Part shown: piece after piece, positions 56,201 to 61,626 of the stretch
Position numbering within the stretch: position 1 is the first letter of the stretch
How the letters are laid out: each line of letters opens with the position of its first letter
Source of the DNA: Parapristionchus giblindavisi
Lineage: Eukaryota > Nematoda > Chromadorea > Rhabditida > Diplogasteridae
Direction: 5' to 3'
Assembly (NCBI GenBank): GCA_943737045.1
Contig: CALSFV010000043.1
Location: 310,001-374,000, forward strand
Length of the DNA: 64,000 nt
Translations under genes and position numbers: made by a program
Notes under the pieces: model-generated
The model's database searches: none
Told to the model about the DNA's origin: nothing
What the model saw: only the letters and a program-made list of their open reading frames with translations

Positions 56201-59200
56201 TCAAAAATTGAGTTGAAAATGTATGAGAAAAAGGCATAGCAAAAATGAGAGAGAGTAAGTGGTATCCAACGTCACATTATAGTTTCATGTTTTCGATGAA
56301 TGAATATTTGTCAATTGTTGTTAGTTGAAATCTAGGAAGAAATGAGTTGAGTGAAACCTATTCCGATAATACTATAATACTTTATTTACTTTGTTGTCTT
56401 AGGCCGACTGCGTGTACATGTCTTCTCAATCTGATATCGCACTGGCGAGTGGTATGGTCAACGGAGAGGCTATGGGAGGTCACATGGGAGGTATTGATTG
56501 ATTAATTGATTGATTATTGATTGAGTACCCCATAATCCTACCGTATCCTCAGGTTGTCCCACTCCCGGTGGTCCCAACCACCATGGAGCGAGTGGAGGAC
56601 ACGGCGCACCACCGCCCAGTAGTCATGTCAAGGTGGGTGTTTTTCCGCCTCTTTTTACTGACGTACTTAATTTCTAATGCATTGTAATATGTGATTGGAA
56701 CATGAATGTGCCGGGTCTTGTTGTCGCACCATACATGGACGGGTACAGAGAGCATACGAACTGAAAATTGTTTTAAGAAAGGTTAATTTTCCACGGCGCG
56801 CACATAGGGTAAACATTTCACCTTACTTTCATTTTTACAGGGGCATTCCACCCAATTTTCGAAAGGTAGTAATTTTTCTGGGGACACAACCCTGTCGGTG
56901 CCCTGTATAGTTTAGGCAGGGGATGTCGTATGCTGATTGTGAGAGAATTGGTTTCATTATTGGTGAATTCTTTGGTCAAAGAGATGATCGACATATGTCA
57001 ATCTTCACGCATTTTTATATGTGAATGAGACGTGAATATGGCGGGTGGTTGATAATGTGAGAGGGACCTACAATGGCCTCTTCTTTCCGGTTCTTTCCGG
57101 TCCGTTATCTCCCCATTTGGTGCAGTGATATAATAAGAATACCTTAATAATTATAGTAATATTTAGATTAATCGTAACAATAATAATAATTGAAGGAGGA
57201 TCCAGATCAAGTGAACGTTCACGTCACTGGACACGGGGCCACGATCGCGCTCGGCTTACTCTTCTTCAAGAGCAATAACAGGTGCGGAGATTTAAATTAA
57301 ATTTAATTAAATTTAATTTAGTGTAATTTAATTTTTCTCACATTGAACAAATGTGACTGCAAGTTATAAATAAAATAAATTTCGTGAATTAGGTAGAGAG
57401 GAAGATCGACAAACACTATGACGTCATCGTGTTATAATAATAATATAATGATAATAATGCGTTTTCGAGAAAATACAGAAAGGAACGAATAATAATGAAA
57501 TGAATGACTGGAGATAAAAACGATAGAAACGGTAGTTGGTTAACAAATAATGAATAATAACAAATAACAAATAATGAGTAATGAAAGTACCACCTTTATG
57601 CGCTTTGTATCTTTATCGAGTGTATTACCCTGGGTGGTTCTTTGTTTTTTTTCTCCCAGTGGGGCCCCAGCAAAAGTGGGCGTGGTTTTGCTCCCCCCAC
57701 TGGGGCACCAGGACAAGAGAGTGCTCTAAAGATGACAGATTGGGCGTATTTCTTTCCACTGGTCCCCCAGACAAAACCATGCGACCAGAGTTTACGGTGT
57801 GAAATGAGAGAATGCGCAGATCAGAGACCAGAGGCCGTATGCATGAACACCGGCATCACGTTTGCCGACAAACGTGGCGCCAAAAGCCTAGGCGGAGGAT
57901 TTTCGGCAAACGCCTCCGCCTGCGGTTGTGACGTCATGTTTGTATGTGAAATTCGTTTTACTCTTGGGGTGTTCTCTTGAGGTGTATGCCAACCTGTCTA
58001 TTTCTTGTATCGCGCAATTCTTGAAAGTTCAAATCAAAACTCATCTGTGATTCTGCTGCTGACGAATATGCCAGTTTCATCGATATGTCGACCTGACAAT
58101 TTCTTGTTTCGTGAGCACATTGAAGATTTGGTTACTAGTGGTAGTTAATTACCAGTACTCAGTGATATTGTGTGCATAGGTCGAATAGCTAGGTTATCGG
58201 TTTTCAAAATGCGGTCAGTTTTTGGATTTTTGGAAAATTTGGATCTAAATGCGGTCAGGATTGGTACTTTGTTGCATAATTTTTGACCTATGATAGTGTG
58301 CAGTGTGTTGCTGAGAATTGTGAATATCAATTTTGTGAACCCAGCTGTTTCGTGTTTCAAGCACCTATTGTAGTTTGATTGGTATCTTGGTTTATAATTT
58401 CGTTTTTCAAAAGTTTGAGCTTACACACAACTAGCTGTATCATTCATTCATAGGATGATGGGATGGGGTCGTGAGGAATGAGGAATGTCCTTGAACAAAG
58501 AATGGTATAGATCAATGAGATATGATTTGTTTTATGACTGTGAACATACCTACAGTGCTGGCCAATATTCTATGATATTTTGGTTTTTCAGTCATAACTT
58601 TTTTCGCAGTCAACTGTTTCTCTTCATTTTTTAGTATGTTGGTATAGATGGTGCTGTGATATATTAACCCAATTTTTATCGATGTTGGATCACAAACAAG
58701 AGTACAAACAAGAAACGGTTGACTGCGAAAAAAGTTATGACTGAAAAACCAAAATATCATATAATATTGGCCAGCACTGTATCTATGAGAATAGATTAGG
58801 ATACTAGAAGCAAAATCAATCCTGAGCGATCCTTCTACTTTTATGCACAATGTATTGATGATTATAAAGTTATACCAATACTAATCGGTGAAGGTCTGAA
58901 AGATTTCGAATCGATCAATAATTAATTAATCGATAATCAATTCAAATATTCAGACACATCATCCAATCGCTCGCTCTGCCCAACACGATCTATGATCTGG
59001 AATCCATTCGGCCCGATCTCATCAGTGTACGAGTACTGTGCAAGGTATGCAACGGTAGCTAAAGATTACGGTAGATATGGGTTACGGTATCTAGAGATTA
59101 CGGTAGATCTGGTTTACGGTATCTAGAGATTACGGTACATATGAATTTAGTCGTGATTTAATGATTCGTACGGCGGTTAACAGAAAATGGGAGTTAATCA

Positions 59201-61572
59201 GTTGATGGTGGCATATTAACAATAAGCCACAACTCGTCGTATAACGAGCATCTCTAGATTGCGGGAGATGTGGGCAGCATGTTATATATTATATCAACGA
59301 GCACATGCACGAAACGAGATATAGCGATAACGAGAGAACCAATCTAAATGTATAGATGATGATTGTTAGGGGTTATGGGAGAACATATTGAATAACCTAT
59401 TGATTGATTGACTCTAAATTCTATTGATTGATTGATTGATTTTCCAATGTAGGCTCTTGTTGAGTGGGACAGCATTCGTTGTGACATGAATTGGGTGCGA
59501 AATCAAGTGCCGGAGATCATCCGAACGTAAGTATTTTAGCATAAAGTTCGTTTCAAGTGGTGAAGTGCATACTGTATGGACCAAACTTGATTTTTGGTCT
59601 TTGCTATATTGTTATTGGATGGTAGATCTGTAAAACGAGCGAATTGTTGAACTGATTACTGTACTTGGAATATAATCAATTGTTTTGATTACTGTAGTAT
59701 AGTCTCTTCAGATATGAGTCTCGCATCATTCGAATGGACGATGAGGACTTCTCTCCCTCTCGTGAATCCAAGAGATACTATGAGAAGATTGTGGATAGGG
59801 AGACTGTTGCGCAGGTGAGGGGATGGAATGTTTTAAAGATTGAGTGATACCCTTGTCATAGCTGGCTCAGCTCATTGAAACAAACTTGATGCAGCTGGGT
59901 AATTGACTGATACAAAACCTCAAGACGATGGTAGGCAGTATACTACAATACTTTGAAACAATGAATCAACTGCTAACATGTTCCATGTCTTCCAGTCTTG
60001 AATTGGCAATTGCGATATGAACATGGTTATTGGCGGTTTCATAGTAAATGTATTGAAAGAAAGAAAGAAATGAAAATAGTTTGATCTGTTTGAAAATTTC
60101 AAAAAAAATCGAAATTCGTTCGTTATGATCGCCCGAGTTTCTCTTGAATCGGTAATACATTACATGAATCCCGATTACACATAATCAACTTCATTATATT
60201 TAGTCACATTTTGCGATCAAATTAGGGAAATACGAGTGAAAATGAAGTGAAATAATGAGTGAATGGAATGAATCTAATCGGAATGTGGTGTTCTTGTAGG
60301 ATGATGCACTACTAAACATCATTATCGCTTTTCCATATATCTCTGTCTGAGACATATTTTTATAATCACGATGCGACCCATCTCGATCCTGATTTTGTTA
60401 AAGACCAAAGATCATAGATCAATCTACGTATCTTCAGACATATCTGTACGCGATATCTGGTGCGCTCTTCGCCCTCTCACTCAAGTTCCCTTCGACGGGA
60501 CGCGCCGACATTGCCGCCCTCCTCTACTACTATATCAAGGTCCTCATGCCGAGCAGGGTACGGTAGTTTTAATTATTGATTAATTGCTTCTACCATGATG
60601 GATAGTGTGCGATAAAACAGAGATTTGGTAGCTTATTGATTGATGTCATGATATTGTGCAGTACTTATTATTAGAGATACGGTAGATTGGATCATACATT
60701 TTCGCCCCACCCACAATCTGTTGTTTTTTGCGAATTATAAACTGACCCGAAATTAGAACAAAACTGACCCGATCTACATCTCAAGTACTCGAAACTGACC
60801 CGACATTGGGTGATTCTTACTAATCTCGATCTCACGCATATTCCTAGATGGATTTCTCAAAACTCTTGTCTCAGAGTCTCAAAACTGACCGCATCGACAA
60901 AAAGTGCTCACTCACAATGTGGGTGCTCGAAAATGTATGGATTGGATCGATCTATAATGCAAAATGTCGATTATGCCGTAATGTCTCAATCAAGGATTAC
61001 GGTAATTGCCTGATATTCAGGAGAATTCTCATCCGGATCTGAGCAGTCAACTGAGTCACGGGAAGCCGGAGGGATACGCGCGCATGTGCAGACTGGCCGG
61101 CCAGAGTTGCGTGTCCGACTGTCTGCACACGATTGTGCTCGCACTTGCTGTGGTTAGTGGGCAGAGACCGGAATCGAGCGTTACATGCGTACTTGTTAAA
61201 TGTTCAATGATACATTGTGATGTTCGTTGTAGCTCTTCGCGGGTACGGGCGATCTCGACGCGCTGCGTGTGTGTCGTGCGTTGAGAATGGGTGGAGGAGG
61301 TAAGGGCTTTGGATTTTGGGTGACACATGAATGCAACAGGTTTCAAATGATTAGTGAGCAACAGGGATGGGATTTGTTGTTCGGTATTTTTGTTGTTTTA
61401 TTAAGGTTGTTGAGATTTGAGGAGGTAAGAGATCGGATGTTGAGTGAGACATGAATAGGTTTCAAATCATTAGTAAGTAATCGTTTTGGCATTCTTCGTT
61501 CAATGAGAAGAATCGTTTGGTCTTATTATAAATAATATATAAATAATAATATTATGAAAATAATATAATGAC

Positions 61573-61626
<54 letters not shown>

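Noticed and set aside
58512..58850. 112-codon minus-strand frame
   Set aside because: It is the interior of the Tc1-type MITE at 58553-58779 and its flank.
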